A program made the position numbers and the translations under genes. 64,000 nucleotides of DNA, taken from assembly GCA_965279475.1 (NCBI GenBank), contig CBDIIA010000003.1, positions 1,240,001-1,304,000 of the forward strand. The letters are read 5' to 3'. Shown here piece after piece: positions 8,076 through 15,500 of the stretch (its first letter is position 1; every line of letters starts with the position of its first letter). This stretch comes from Pseudorhodoferax sp965279475. GTDB taxonomy: Bacteria > Pseudomonadota > Gammaproteobacteria > Burkholderiales > Burkholderiaceae_C. Below the pieces are notes generated by a model. The model ran no database searches. It was not told the origin of the DNA and worked only from the letters and a program-made list of their open reading frames with translations.

Positions 8076-9689
8076 CTACAGCAGGCTCTCGGGCGTCAGG
8101 GGTGCGAGCACGTCGAGCATCAGGCGCTGCCAGAAGCCGGAGTCGGGTTCCTGCAGTAGCACCTGCTCGTCGCCGGTGTCGGTGCTGTGCCATTGCAGGG
8201 CCTGGCCGTCGGGGGCGAGTTGCAGGCGCCAGGTGCCTTGCTGCTTCAGCGCATCGACCAGCTTGAGCATCTGCTGCGCGATCTCGGGGCTGCGGATGAA
8301 CAGGCCGATCTCGGTGTTGTTGCTGTCCGAGCGCGGGTCGAAGTTCATCGAGCCGATGAACACCGTCGCACGATCGAACACCGCGGTCTTGGCATGCAGC
8401 CGGCCGACCGAGGAGCCGAAGATGCCCAGCCGCACGCTTCGGCGCGTGCGCTGCGAACTCAGTTCGTAGAGCTGCACGCCGAGCTTCAGCATGTCGGGCC
8501 GGTAGCGGCGGTAGCCGGTGTGGACCAGGGGCTCGTCGGTGGCGGCCAGCGAGTTGGTGACCAGGCTGATGGTCACGCCGCGCTCGCGGGCACGGCGCAT
8601 CACGTCCAGGCCTTCCGGCCCGGGGATCAGGTAGGGCGAGGTGATGGTCACGTCCTGGCGCGCGCGGCGCACGCGCTCGATCACGTTGTAGCGCACGCTG
8701 TCGACGTCGAGCAGCGGCACACCGCCGTAGCTGGCCGTGCGCCCGACCACACGGTCGGGCGCATCGGCATAGGCTTCGGCCAGCGTCCAGATCAGGCCGA
8801 GCTTGCCGGCATCGAGGTCTTCGGCGATCGGGCTGTAGCCCAGCAGATCGTTCGGGGCGGGCTTGCGCGGCGCCGGTGTGGTGGCGGGGCCGGTGAGTTC
8901 CTCGAAGCCACGCTGCAGGGCATCGCGCGGCTGGTCGCTGCTGGCCACGCGCCCGATCGGCACGACGTAAGGGCTGTTCCAGTACTGATCGAACAGCTGG
9001 CCCAGCCGCGGCAGCAGGGCGCCGGCCACGAAGGTGTCGAGATCGAGAAAGTTCTCGCCGCTGGTCTGGAAGAAGTAGCGCCCGCCGATGTTGCGCCCGC
9101 CGGCCACGGCCATCGCACCGTCGGCGATGAACAGCTTGTTGTGCATGCGCCGCTGCACCCGGTCGAAATGCAGCAGCGAGGCCCCGAAGCGCCAGGCCAG
9201 CCCGCCGTTGCGCCAGGCGAACGGATTGAACAGCCGCAGCTCGACGTTGGGTGTGGCCGCCAGGCCCAGCAGCAGGGCGTCTTCGCCGGACGTGTACAGG
9301 TCGTCCATCAGCAGGCGCACACGCACGCCGCGTGCCGCAGCATCGCGCAACGCGCGCAGGAAGTAGCGGCCGGTCTCGTCGTTCTCGATGTGGTAGTACT
9401 GCACGTCGAGCGTGCGCTGCGCGCGGCGCGCCAGCTCGAGCCGTGCGGCGAGGGCGAAATCGCCGCCTGGCATCAGGCGAAAGCCGGTCAGGTCAGGGTC
9501 GGGCTGGGCGTCGCGGGCGATGCGGCCCAGTGGGGTGTCGGGCGAGGCCGCGATGGCCTGCGAGGGCGGGCCGGCCAGGCCGTCCGGCAGGCTGGCACAA
9601 CCGGTGCACAGCAGCGTGGCGAGCAAGGCCATCGTTACCCACAGCGTGGAGCCTGCGTGCCAGGCGCCGCGCCGGCTGCGAAGACGCAA
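8076..9689 (-). CDS. phospholipase D/cardiolipin synthase-like lipoprotein
   Basis: About 537 residues with two complete HKD motifs: HNKLFIADGAMAVAGGRN near the middle and HAKTAVFDRATVFIGSMN in the C-terminal half. It therefore belongs to the phospholipase D superfamily, resembling ClsC-type cardiolipin synthases or related phosphatidyltransferases. A lipoprotein signal ends LLCTGC, which would anchor it to a membrane facing the periplasm. The start is uncertain. TTG 9689 gives an Arg-rich n-region (RLRSRR) and a good signal peptide; ATG 9632 gives a very short one; ATG 9773 would put a long untypical leader in front. No strong ribosome site decides it. Confidence 0.88.
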   Translation of the reverse strand: MRLRSRRGAWHAGSTLWVTMALLATLLCTGCASLPDGLAGPPSQAIAASPDTPLGRIARDAQPDPDLTGFRLMPGGDFALAARLELARRAQRTLDVQYYHIENDETGRYFLRALRDAAARGVRVRLLMDDLYTSGEDALLLGLAATPNVELRLFNPFAWRNGGLAWRFGASLLHFDRVQRRMHNKLFIADGAMAVAGGRNIGGRYFFQTSGENFLDLDTFVAGALLPRLGQLFDQYWNSPYVVPIGRVASSDQPRDALQRGFEELTGPATTPAPRKPAPNDLLGYSPIAEDLDAGKLGLIWTLAEAYADAPDRVVGRTASYGGVPLLDVDSVRYNVIERVRRARQDVTITSPYLIPGPEGLDVMRRARERGVTISLVTNSLAATDEPLVHTGYRRYRPDMLKLGVQLYELSSQRTRRSVRLGIFGSSVGRLHAKTAVFDRATVFIGSMNFDPRSDSNNTEIGLFIRSPEIAQQMLKLVDALKQQGTWRLQLAPDGQALQWHSTDTGDEQVLLQEPDSGFWQRLMLDVLAPLTPESLL

Positions 9690-9776
9690 CGCGGGCAGGG
9701 CGTCAGTAAAGACGCCGCGGAGAACGCAGAGAAGAACGGGGAGGGCGGGAAGGTGGGTGCGGCGGTGTGGCATCGG

Positions 9777-9801
9777 GCTCTGGCACGGTTTGTACCAGAG
9801 C
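9777..9801. other. small hairpin between acyl-CoA dehydrogenase and PLD genes
   Basis: A 7-bp perfect inverted repeat (GCTCTGG / CCAGAGC) with an 11-base loop sits 30 bp after the acyl-CoA dehydrogenase stop. It has no T-tract on either strand, so it is more likely a transcript-stabilising hairpin or weak terminator than a full intrinsic terminator. A second hairpin, GGCGTC-AGTAAA-GACGCC, lies at about 9699-9716, inside the region some PLD start choices would treat as coding. Confidence 0.35.
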
Positions 9802-9831
9802 GCGCGGCCGAGGGGTGGCCGCGCCCCGGGA

Positions 9832-11103
9832 TCAGAAGCGCGTGATCGGCATCTCGACCTCGGTGGGGCGGGCGGCGTACTTGCCCAGTTCCATCTTGGC
9901 GATCGCATTGCGGTGCACTTCGTCGGGGCCGTCGGCGAAGCGCAGCGTGCGCGAGTTCGCGTAGGCGTAGGCGAGCGGGAAGTCGTCGCTCATGCCGCCG
10001 CCGCCATGTACCTGCATCGCCCAGTCGATCACCTGGCCGGCCATGCTGGGCGCCACCACCTTGATCATCGCGATCTCGTTCTTGGCGACCTTGTTGCCGG
10101 CCACGTCCATCAGCCACGCGGCCTTCAGCGTCAGCAGGCGCGCCATGTCGATCTTGCAGCGGGCTTCGGCGATGCGCTCCTGCGTGACGCCCTGCGACGC
10201 GACGGTCTTGCCGAAGGCCACGCGCGACGAGGCGCGTTTGCACATCAGCTCGAGCGCGCGTTCAGCCAGGCCGATCAGGCGCATGCAGTGGTGGATGCGC
10301 CCGGGGCCGAGGCGGCCCTGGGCGATCTCGAAACCACGGCCCTCGCCCAGCAGCATGTTGGAGGCCGGCACGCGCACGTTGTCGAACACCATCTCCATGT
10401 GGCCGTGCGGTGCGTCGTCGTAACCCATCACGCTCAGCGGGCGCAGGATCTTGATGCCCTGGGTGTCGGCCGGGATCAGGATCATGCTCTGCTGCGAGTG
10501 GCGCGGCGCCTCGGGGTCGCTCTTGCCCATCGTGATGTAGATCGCGCAACGCGGGTCGCCGGCGCCGGAGATCCACCACTTGCGGCCGTTGATGACGTAG
10601 TCGTCGCCGTCGCGTTCGATGCGGGTGCTGATGTTGGTGGCGTCGCTCGACGCGACATCGGGCTCGGTCATCGCGAAGGCCGAGCGGATCTTGCCTTCGA
10701 GCAGCGGCTTCAGCCAGCGCTCGCGGTTCTCGGGCGAACCGTAGCGGGCAATGGTCTCCATGTTGCCGGTGTCCGGCGCGGAGCAGTTGAACACTTCGGG
10801 TGCCCATGGCACGCGGCCCATGATTTCGGCCAGCGGCGCGTATTCCTGGTTGGTGAGGCCGGCGCCGTGGTAACCCGATGCGGCGGCGCTGTCGACCGGC
10901 AGGAACAGGTTCCACAGGTCGTGGCTTTTCGCCTTGGTCTTCAGGTGTTCGATGGTCTTGAGCGGCGTCCAGCGTTTGCCGGCCGCGGTGTTGGCCTCGA
11001 GCTCGGCGGCGTAGGCGCGTTCGGAGGGGTAGATGTGCTCGTCCATGAAACGCAGCAACCGGGCCTGCAGATCCTTGGTCTTTTGGGAATAGTCGAAATC
11101 CAT
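9832..11103 (-). CDS. acyl-CoA dehydrogenase family protein
   Basis: A 423-residue FAD-dependent acyl-CoA dehydrogenase catalysing the first alpha,beta-oxidation of an acyl-CoA. Visible features are the substrate/FAD segment 'AFAMTEPDVASSDATNI', the strand 'YVINGRKWWISGAG', the 'FGKTVASQGVTQERIAEARC' helix and the C-terminal 'QVHGGGGMS'. The long N-terminus and sequence style match the ACAD10/11-like group. It lies 37 bp downstream of a phosphotransferase gene in the same direction. In ACAD10/11-like systems, the kinase phosphorylates a 4-hydroxyacyl-CoA and the dehydrogenase domain eliminates phosphate, so a role in hydroxy-fatty-acid breakdown is a reasonable inference. The ATG at 11103 has GGAG upstream. 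Confidence 0.93.
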   Translation of the reverse strand: MDFDYSQKTKDLQARLLRFMDEHIYPSERAYAAELEANTAAGKRWTPLKTIEHLKTKAKSHDLWNLFLPVDSAAASGYHGAGLTNQEYAPLAEIMGRVPWAPEVFNCSAPDTGNMETIARYGSPENRERWLKPLLEGKIRSAFAMTEPDVASSDATNISTRIERDGDDYVINGRKWWISGAGDPRCAIYITMGKSDPEAPRHSQQSMILIPADTQGIKILRPLSVMGYDDAPHGHMEMVFDNVRVPASNMLLGEGRGFEIAQGRLGPGRIHHCMRLIGLAERALELMCKRASSRVAFGKTVASQGVTQERIAEARCKIDMARLLTLKAAWLMDVAGNKVAKNEIAMIKVVAPSMAGQVIDWAMQVHGGGGMSDDFPLAYAYANSRTLRFADGPDEVHRNAIAKMELGKYAARPTEVEMPITRF

Positions 11104-11140
11104 GGAGGTCTCCGTTGGGAAAAGAGGGGCAGGGAAAGGC

Positions 11141-12226
11141 TCAGGCCTGGCGAGCGAAGGCCCAGGCCATCTCGGCGAGTGGCCGGGCGCCCGCGGCCGA
11201 GCTGGCGGCGCGGTCGCTGGAGGCGATGCCGGCCTCGACGCGTTTGGCGATGCCTTGCAGGATCGCGGCCAGCCGGAACAGGTTATAGGCGAGGTAGAAG
11301 TTCCAGTCGCGTGCCAGCGCCTCGGGCGTGGTGCGACCGGTGCGCTCGCAGTAGCGGCGGATGTACTCGGCCTCGGTCGGGATGCCGAGGCTCGCGACGT
11401 CGAGCCCACCGAGTCCGCGGAACGCGCCGGGCGGGATGTGCCAGGACATGCAGTGGTAGCTGAAGTCAGCCAGCGGATGGCCCAGGGTCGACAGCTCCCA
11501 GTCGAGCACGGCCAGCACCCGCGGCTCGGTCGGGTGGAACATCAGGTTGTCGAGCCGGTAGTCGCCATGCACGATGCCGGTCATCGATTCGTCGCGCGCA
11601 CTGGCCGGGATGTGTGCCGGCAGCCAGGCGATCAACTGGTCCATCTCGGGAATCGGCTGGGTGATGGAGGCGGCGTACTGCTTGCTCCAGCGGCCGATCT
11701 GGCGCTCGAAATAGTTGCCGGGCTTGCCGTACTGCGCGAGCCCGCGTTCGGCGAACGGCACGGTGTGCAGCGCGGCCAGCACGCGGTTCATCTCGTCGTA
11801 GATCGCGCTGCGTTCCGCCGGCTGCATGCCGGGCAGGGCCTGGTCCCAGAGCACGCGGCCCTGCATGAACTCCATCACGTAGAAGGCGCGTCCGATCACG
11901 GACTCGTCTTCGCACAAACAGTACATCTCGGGCACCGGCACGTCGGTGCCGTGCAGGCCGCGCATCACCGCGAACTCGCGCTCGATCGCGTGGGCCGATG
12001 GCAGCAGCTTGGCGACCGGGCCAGGCTTGGAGCGCATCACGTAGCTGCGTGCGGGCGTGATGAGCTTGTAGGTCGGGTTGGACTGGCCGCCCTTGAACAT
12101 CTCCACCTGCAACGGGCCGGTGAAGCCGGGCAGATGCGTTGCCAGCCAATCGGTCAGGCGGGCCGTGTCGAAGGCGTGGGCGGCGCCGACCTCGCGGGTC
12201 CCGACGAAATGTTGGAAGTCAGTCAT
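11141..12226 (-). CDS. aminoglycoside phosphotransferase-fold kinase (ACAD10/11-type partner)
   Basis: A 361-residue small-molecule kinase of the APH fold. The catalytic loop HGDYRLDNLMFH and the metal-binding 'LAVLDWELSTLGHPLAD' are intact, and the N-terminal lobe has 'GGQSNPTYKL'. This 'GGQSNPTY' version is typical of the APH domain fused to or encoded beside acyl-CoA dehydrogenases, rather than of antibiotic-resistance kinases. The adjacent downstream dehydrogenase supports a role in 4-hydroxyacyl-CoA catabolism. It is not expected to confer aminoglycoside resistance. It starts 30 bp after the Crp-type regulator stop, so the three genes may form one transcript. Confidence 0.9.
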   Translation of the reverse strand: MTDFQHFVGTREVGAAHAFDTARLTDWLATHLPGFTGPLQVEMFKGGQSNPTYKLITPARSYVMRSKPGPVAKLLPSAHAIEREFAVMRGLHGTDVPVPEMYCLCEDESVIGRAFYVMEFMQGRVLWDQALPGMQPAERSAIYDEMNRVLAALHTVPFAERGLAQYGKPGNYFERQIGRWSKQYAASITQPIPEMDQLIAWLPAHIPASARDESMTGIVHGDYRLDNLMFHPTEPRVLAVLDWELSTLGHPLADFSYHCMSWHIPPGAFRGLGGLDVASLGIPTEAEYIRRYCERTGRTTPEALARDWNFYLAYNLFRLAAILQGIAKRVEAGIASSDRAASSAAGARPLAEMAWAFARQA

Positions 12227-12256
12227 GGTGGGCGATCGTGGACGGGGCAGGGGATG

Positions 12257-12976
12257 TCAGTTGTCGGACTCGCTGATGCGCATCAGCGCTTCGCGGTTGC
12301 GCACCATCAGCCCGGCCGGCTCGATGCGGATCACCTCTTCGCGCTCCATGGCCTTCAGCTCCTGGTTGACGCGCTGGCGCGATGCACCGAGCAGCTGTGC
12401 GAGTTCTTCCTGCGCGAGCTGCAGGCTGATGCGCATCTCGCGTCCATCGGCCAGGCTGGGCACGCCGTAGCTGCGCACCAGGTGCAGCAACTGCTTGGCC
12501 AGGCGCGCCCGCAGCGGCAGCGTGTTCAGGTCCTCGACCAGGCCGAACAGTTGCCGGATGCGCCGCGCATGCAGGCGCAGCATGGCCTCGTACAGTTCGG
12601 TGTGGGCTGCGAGGATCTTCTTGAAATCGGCCTTGGCCACACACAGGATGGTGCTGTCGCCATGCGCATAGGCATCGTGCGTACGCCGGTCGCCGTCGAA
12701 GATCGCGACGTCGCCGAACCAGATGCCCGGCTCGACGTAGGTGAGGGTGATCTGCTTGCCCGAGATCGAGGTCGAGCTCACGCGCACGGCACCCTTGGCG
12801 CAGGCGATCCATTCTTCCGGCGGATCGCCGCGCGCGGCGATCAGTTCGCTGTCCTTGTACCGCTTGACGTAGGCGCATCGGAGAATGTCGTGCCGCAGGG
12901 AGGGAGAGAGGGAGGAAAACCAGCGACCGGCGTTGATCGCCTCGCGTTCCTCGATGGTAAGAATCGGTTCGTCCAT
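12257..12976 (-). CDS. Crp/Fnr family transcriptional regulator
   Basis: A 239-residue regulator with an N-terminal cyclic-nucleotide-binding-like beta barrel (about residues 20-140) and a C-terminal winged helix. The recognition region 'QEELAQLLGASRQRVNQELKAME' is a typical HTH_Crp. No cluster of N-terminal cysteines is present, so it is not an Fnr-type iron-sulphur sensor. The barrel phosphate-binding segment reads 'GIWFGDVAIFDGDRRTHDAYA', with the acidic/Arg spacing altered from true CRP, so the effector is uncertain. It precedes the phosphotransferase and acyl-CoA dehydrogenase genes in the same direction and could regulate them. Confidence 0.9.
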   Translation of the reverse strand: MDEPILTIEEREAINAGRWFSSLSPSLRHDILRCAYVKRYKDSELIAARGDPPEEWIACAKGAVRVSSTSISGKQITLTYVEPGIWFGDVAIFDGDRRTHDAYAHGDSTILCVAKADFKKILAAHTELYEAMLRLHARRIRQLFGLVEDLNTLPLRARLAKQLLHLVRSYGVPSLADGREMRISLQLAQEELAQLLGASRQRVNQELKAMEREEVIRIEPAGLMVRNREALMRISESDN

Positions 12977-13106
12977 GGCCTGTCTTGTGCGTGACTTCGG
13001 GCCTGTCGGCCCGGGCGCACATTGTCACCCCCGGGACTACCCTGGCGGCTCAGGGTTGTCACCTGCGCGGCTGGCGCAGGCAGAGGTCGATGGCCGGCCC
13101 GCGGCG

Positions 13107-13886
13107 CTACTCGTAGCGCGGTGTCTGCTTGTCCAGGAAGGCTGCGATGCCGATGCCGGCATTCGCATGGTGCAGGTTCTTCACGAAGTGGTCGCGCTCG
13201 GCGGCCAGCTGGTGGTTGAGCGAGCTTCCGGCGGCATCGTTCAGCAGCTCCTTGATGCTCGACAGTGCGTTGGGCGCACGGGCGTTGAGCCGGTCTGCCA
13301 GCGCCAGCGCGTCTTCGAGGGCGGCCCCCGGGCTCGCGAGCCGGTTGACGACGCCAATCGCCTGCAGCCGCTCGGCGCTGATGCGATCGCCGAACATCAG
13401 CAGCTCGGCCGCAAGCTGGCGCGGCAGCGCACGCGCCAGGCTCCAGCTGGCGCCGCCATCGGGTGAAAGTGCGATGCTGCTGTAGGCCATCACGAAGACC
13501 GCATTGCTCGCGGCGACGATCAGGTCGCAGGCCAGCGCCAACGAGAAACCCGCGCCCGCGGCTGCGCCCTCGACGGCGGCAATGATCGGCTTCGGAAAGG
13601 TGCGGATCGCTTCGATCCAGCTGTGCAGGCCCTCGACGCTCTGCACCTGCACTTCGGGTGGCTGCTGACGGTTGGCCTGCAGCCGCAGCAGATTGCCGCC
13701 CGCGCTGAAGACGGTGCCCTCGCCGACGATCACCACGCTGCGCACCTCGGCGCTGCTCTCGGCAACGCTGAGCGCTTCGACACCGGCTGCGTAGATCTCG
13801 GGGCCGAGCGCGTTGCGGTATTCCGGGTTGCTCAGTGTGAGCACCATGGTCTGGCCATGGCTGGTGCTTTGGAGGGATGCGGGCAT
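13107..13886 (-). CDS. enoyl-CoA hydratase/isomerase family protein (possibly oxepin-CoA hydrolase-like)
   Basis: A 259-residue crotonase-fold protein. The oxyanion-hole segments are visible: 'VFSAGGNLLRL' (first) and 'EGAAAGAGFSLALACDLIVA' (second), then 'ALSPDGGASWSLARALP'. The usual catalytic Glu near the second glycine-rich loop is not obvious, and the DGG-type loop is more typical of the PaaG/PaaZ-like branch than of classical hydratase. Its gene follows 30 bp after a PaaH-type 3-hydroxyacyl-CoA dehydrogenase gene, which supports ring-cleavage or fatty-acid beta-oxidation. The exact substrate cannot be read from sequence. Confidence 0.85.
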   Translation of the reverse strand: MPASLQSTSHGQTMVLTLSNPEYRNALGPEIYAAGVEALSVAESSAEVRSVVIVGEGTVFSAGGNLLRLQANRQQPPEVQVQSVEGLHSWIEAIRTFPKPIIAAVEGAAAGAGFSLALACDLIVAASNAVFVMAYSSIALSPDGGASWSLARALPRQLAAELLMFGDRISAERLQAIGVVNRLASPGAALEDALALADRLNARAPNALSSIKELLNDAAGSSLNHQLAAERDHFVKNLHHANAGIGIAAFLDKQTPRYE

Positions 13887-13916
13887 GTGTGGCGGGCGAG
13901 TGGCGGTGGCCCGACT

Positions 13917-15437
13917 CTATTCTTCTTCGTGCATCAGGCTCAGGCCGATCGCGCCGCGGCGGCGCAGCCAGGGGCTCGGGCGGTAACGCGGTTCGCCGTA
14001 GACGGTCTGCATGTTGAACAGCACCTCCAGCACGTTGGCCGGGCCGTAACGGTCGCCCATGGCCAGCGGGCCGATCGGGTAGCCCAGGCCCAGCGTGACC
14101 GCCAGTTCGAGGTCGCGCGGCGAGCAGATCTGCTGCTGGCAGATGTCGGACGCGATGTTGACGATGGTCGCCACCACGCGTTGCGTGACGAAGCCGCCGC
14201 TGTCGCGCACCACGCTCACGGCCTTGCCGTCGCGTGCGAACAGGGCGTGTGCGGCGCGGCGCATGTCGGGGCGGGTGGCGGGGTTGGTGGCCAGCACGCG
14301 GCGCCTGGTGGTGGCGTCGTCGACCAGCATGTCGATGCCGACCGTGCGCGCCGGATCCAGGCGTTCGACCACGGCCACCGTCGTCACGTCGAAGCCCAGC
14401 GGCGCCACGATCGTCAGGGCCTGCGGCGACGCGGAGGCGCCGGTCTCGATCGTCGCCCCCAGGTTCTTCAGCAACTGCAGCAACTCGGAGCGGCGTGCCG
14501 CGCGCGGCGACACCCAGACCGGCGGCATCTCGGCCACCACCGGAGGCGGCGCTTCCGCCGTGACCTGCGCGACGCCGTCCTGGTAACGGTAGAAGCCCTC
14601 GCCGACTTTCTTGCCGACGACGCCGCCGGCCAGCCGCTGCGCCGTGATGACGCTGGGCCGGTAACGCGGCTCGTCATAGTATTGGCGGTAGACCGACTCC
14701 ATCACCGGGTGCGAGACATCCAGTGCGGTGAGGTCCATCAATTCGAAGGGACCCAGCTTGAAGCCGACCTGGTCCTTCAGGATGCGGTCGACCGTGGCGA
14801 AGTCGGCAATGCCTTCACCGACGATGCGCAGCGCCTCGGTGCCGTAGCCGCGGCCGGCGTGGTTGACGATGAAGCCAGGTGTGTCCTGGGCGAGCACGGC
14901 CGTGTGGCCCATCTGCTTGGCGTAGGCGAGCAGGCCGTCGCAGACCTCGGTGTCGGTCTTCAGGCCCGCCACCACCTCGACCACCTTCATCAGCGGCACG
15001 GGGTTGAAGAAGTGGTAGCCCGCCACGCGTTCAGGCCGGGCAAGGCCGGCGGCGATCGCGGTGACCGACAGCGACGACGTGTTGCTGGCCAGCACGGCGC
15101 GCGGGTTCACCAGTTTCTCGAGATCGGCGAACAGCGTCTTCTTCACGTCGAGCCGCTCGACCACGGCTTCGATCACCAGATCGCAGTCGGCCAGTGCGGC
15201 GAGTGTGTCCGCCGGTTGCAGGCTGGCACTGTAGGCGGCCAGTTGACTGGCATCAATGCGGCCCTTGTCGTGCAGCTTGCCCCATTGCGCGATGACGGCT
15301 TCGCGGGCCTTGGCGACGGCCTGCGCCTGCATGTCGAAGAGTTTGACGGTGCTACCCGCTTGTGCTGCAATTTGGGCGATGCCGCGTCCCATGGCGCCTG
15401 CCCCGACGACGCCAACCACGGGATAGGTAATTTTCAT
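13917..15437 (-). CDS. 3-hydroxyacyl-CoA dehydrogenase (PaaH/PaaC type)
   Basis: A 506-residue NAD-dependent dehydrogenase. The Rossmann motif GVVGAGAMGRGIAQIAA opens the protein. The catalytic region includes 'LASNTSSLSVTAIA', the His-bearing 'AGYHFFNPVPLMKVVEVV' and 'DTPGFIVNHAGRGYG'. Two 3HCDH C-terminal domains follow, the second ending in 'GLGYPIGPLAMGDRYG'; this double arrangement and about 500-residue length are typical of PaaH-like enzymes of aromatic and fatty-acid degradation. The ATG at 15437 is preferred over one five codons upstream because the Rossmann strand begins there. It is transcribed leftward with the crotonase gene and divergently from fimV. Confidence 0.93.
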   Translation of the reverse strand: MKITYPVVGVVGAGAMGRGIAQIAAQAGSTVKLFDMQAQAVAKAREAVIAQWGKLHDKGRIDASQLAAYSASLQPADTLAALADCDLVIEAVVERLDVKKTLFADLEKLVNPRAVLASNTSSLSVTAIAAGLARPERVAGYHFFNPVPLMKVVEVVAGLKTDTEVCDGLLAYAKQMGHTAVLAQDTPGFIVNHAGRGYGTEALRIVGEGIADFATVDRILKDQVGFKLGPFELMDLTALDVSHPVMESVYRQYYDEPRYRPSVITAQRLAGGVVGKKVGEGFYRYQDGVAQVTAEAPPPVVAEMPPVWVSPRAARRSELLQLLKNLGATIETGASASPQALTIVAPLGFDVTTVAVVERLDPARTVGIDMLVDDATTRRRVLATNPATRPDMRRAAHALFARDGKAVSVVRDSGGFVTQRVVATIVNIASDICQQQICSPRDLELAVTLGLGYPIGPLAMGDRYGPANVLEVLFNMQTVYGEPRYRPSPWLRRRGAIGLSLMHEEE

Positions 15438-15500
15438 GCGGCGGATTATCACTCGGCGCTTCTGATGGTATGGTGGCGGAATAGTTTGTAAAAAATTGCA

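Noticed and set aside
9690..9773. N-terminal extension of the PLD-like lipoprotein
   Set aside because: The frame is open, but the segment contains a GGCGTC-N6-GACGCC hairpin and reads as untypical protein ahead of a good lipoprotein signal, so I treat it as intergenic.
11141..12226. Aminoglycoside resistance gene
   Set aside because: The APH fold is present, but the 'GGQSNPTY' lobe and the adjacent acyl-CoA dehydrogenase point to acyl-CoA metabolism.
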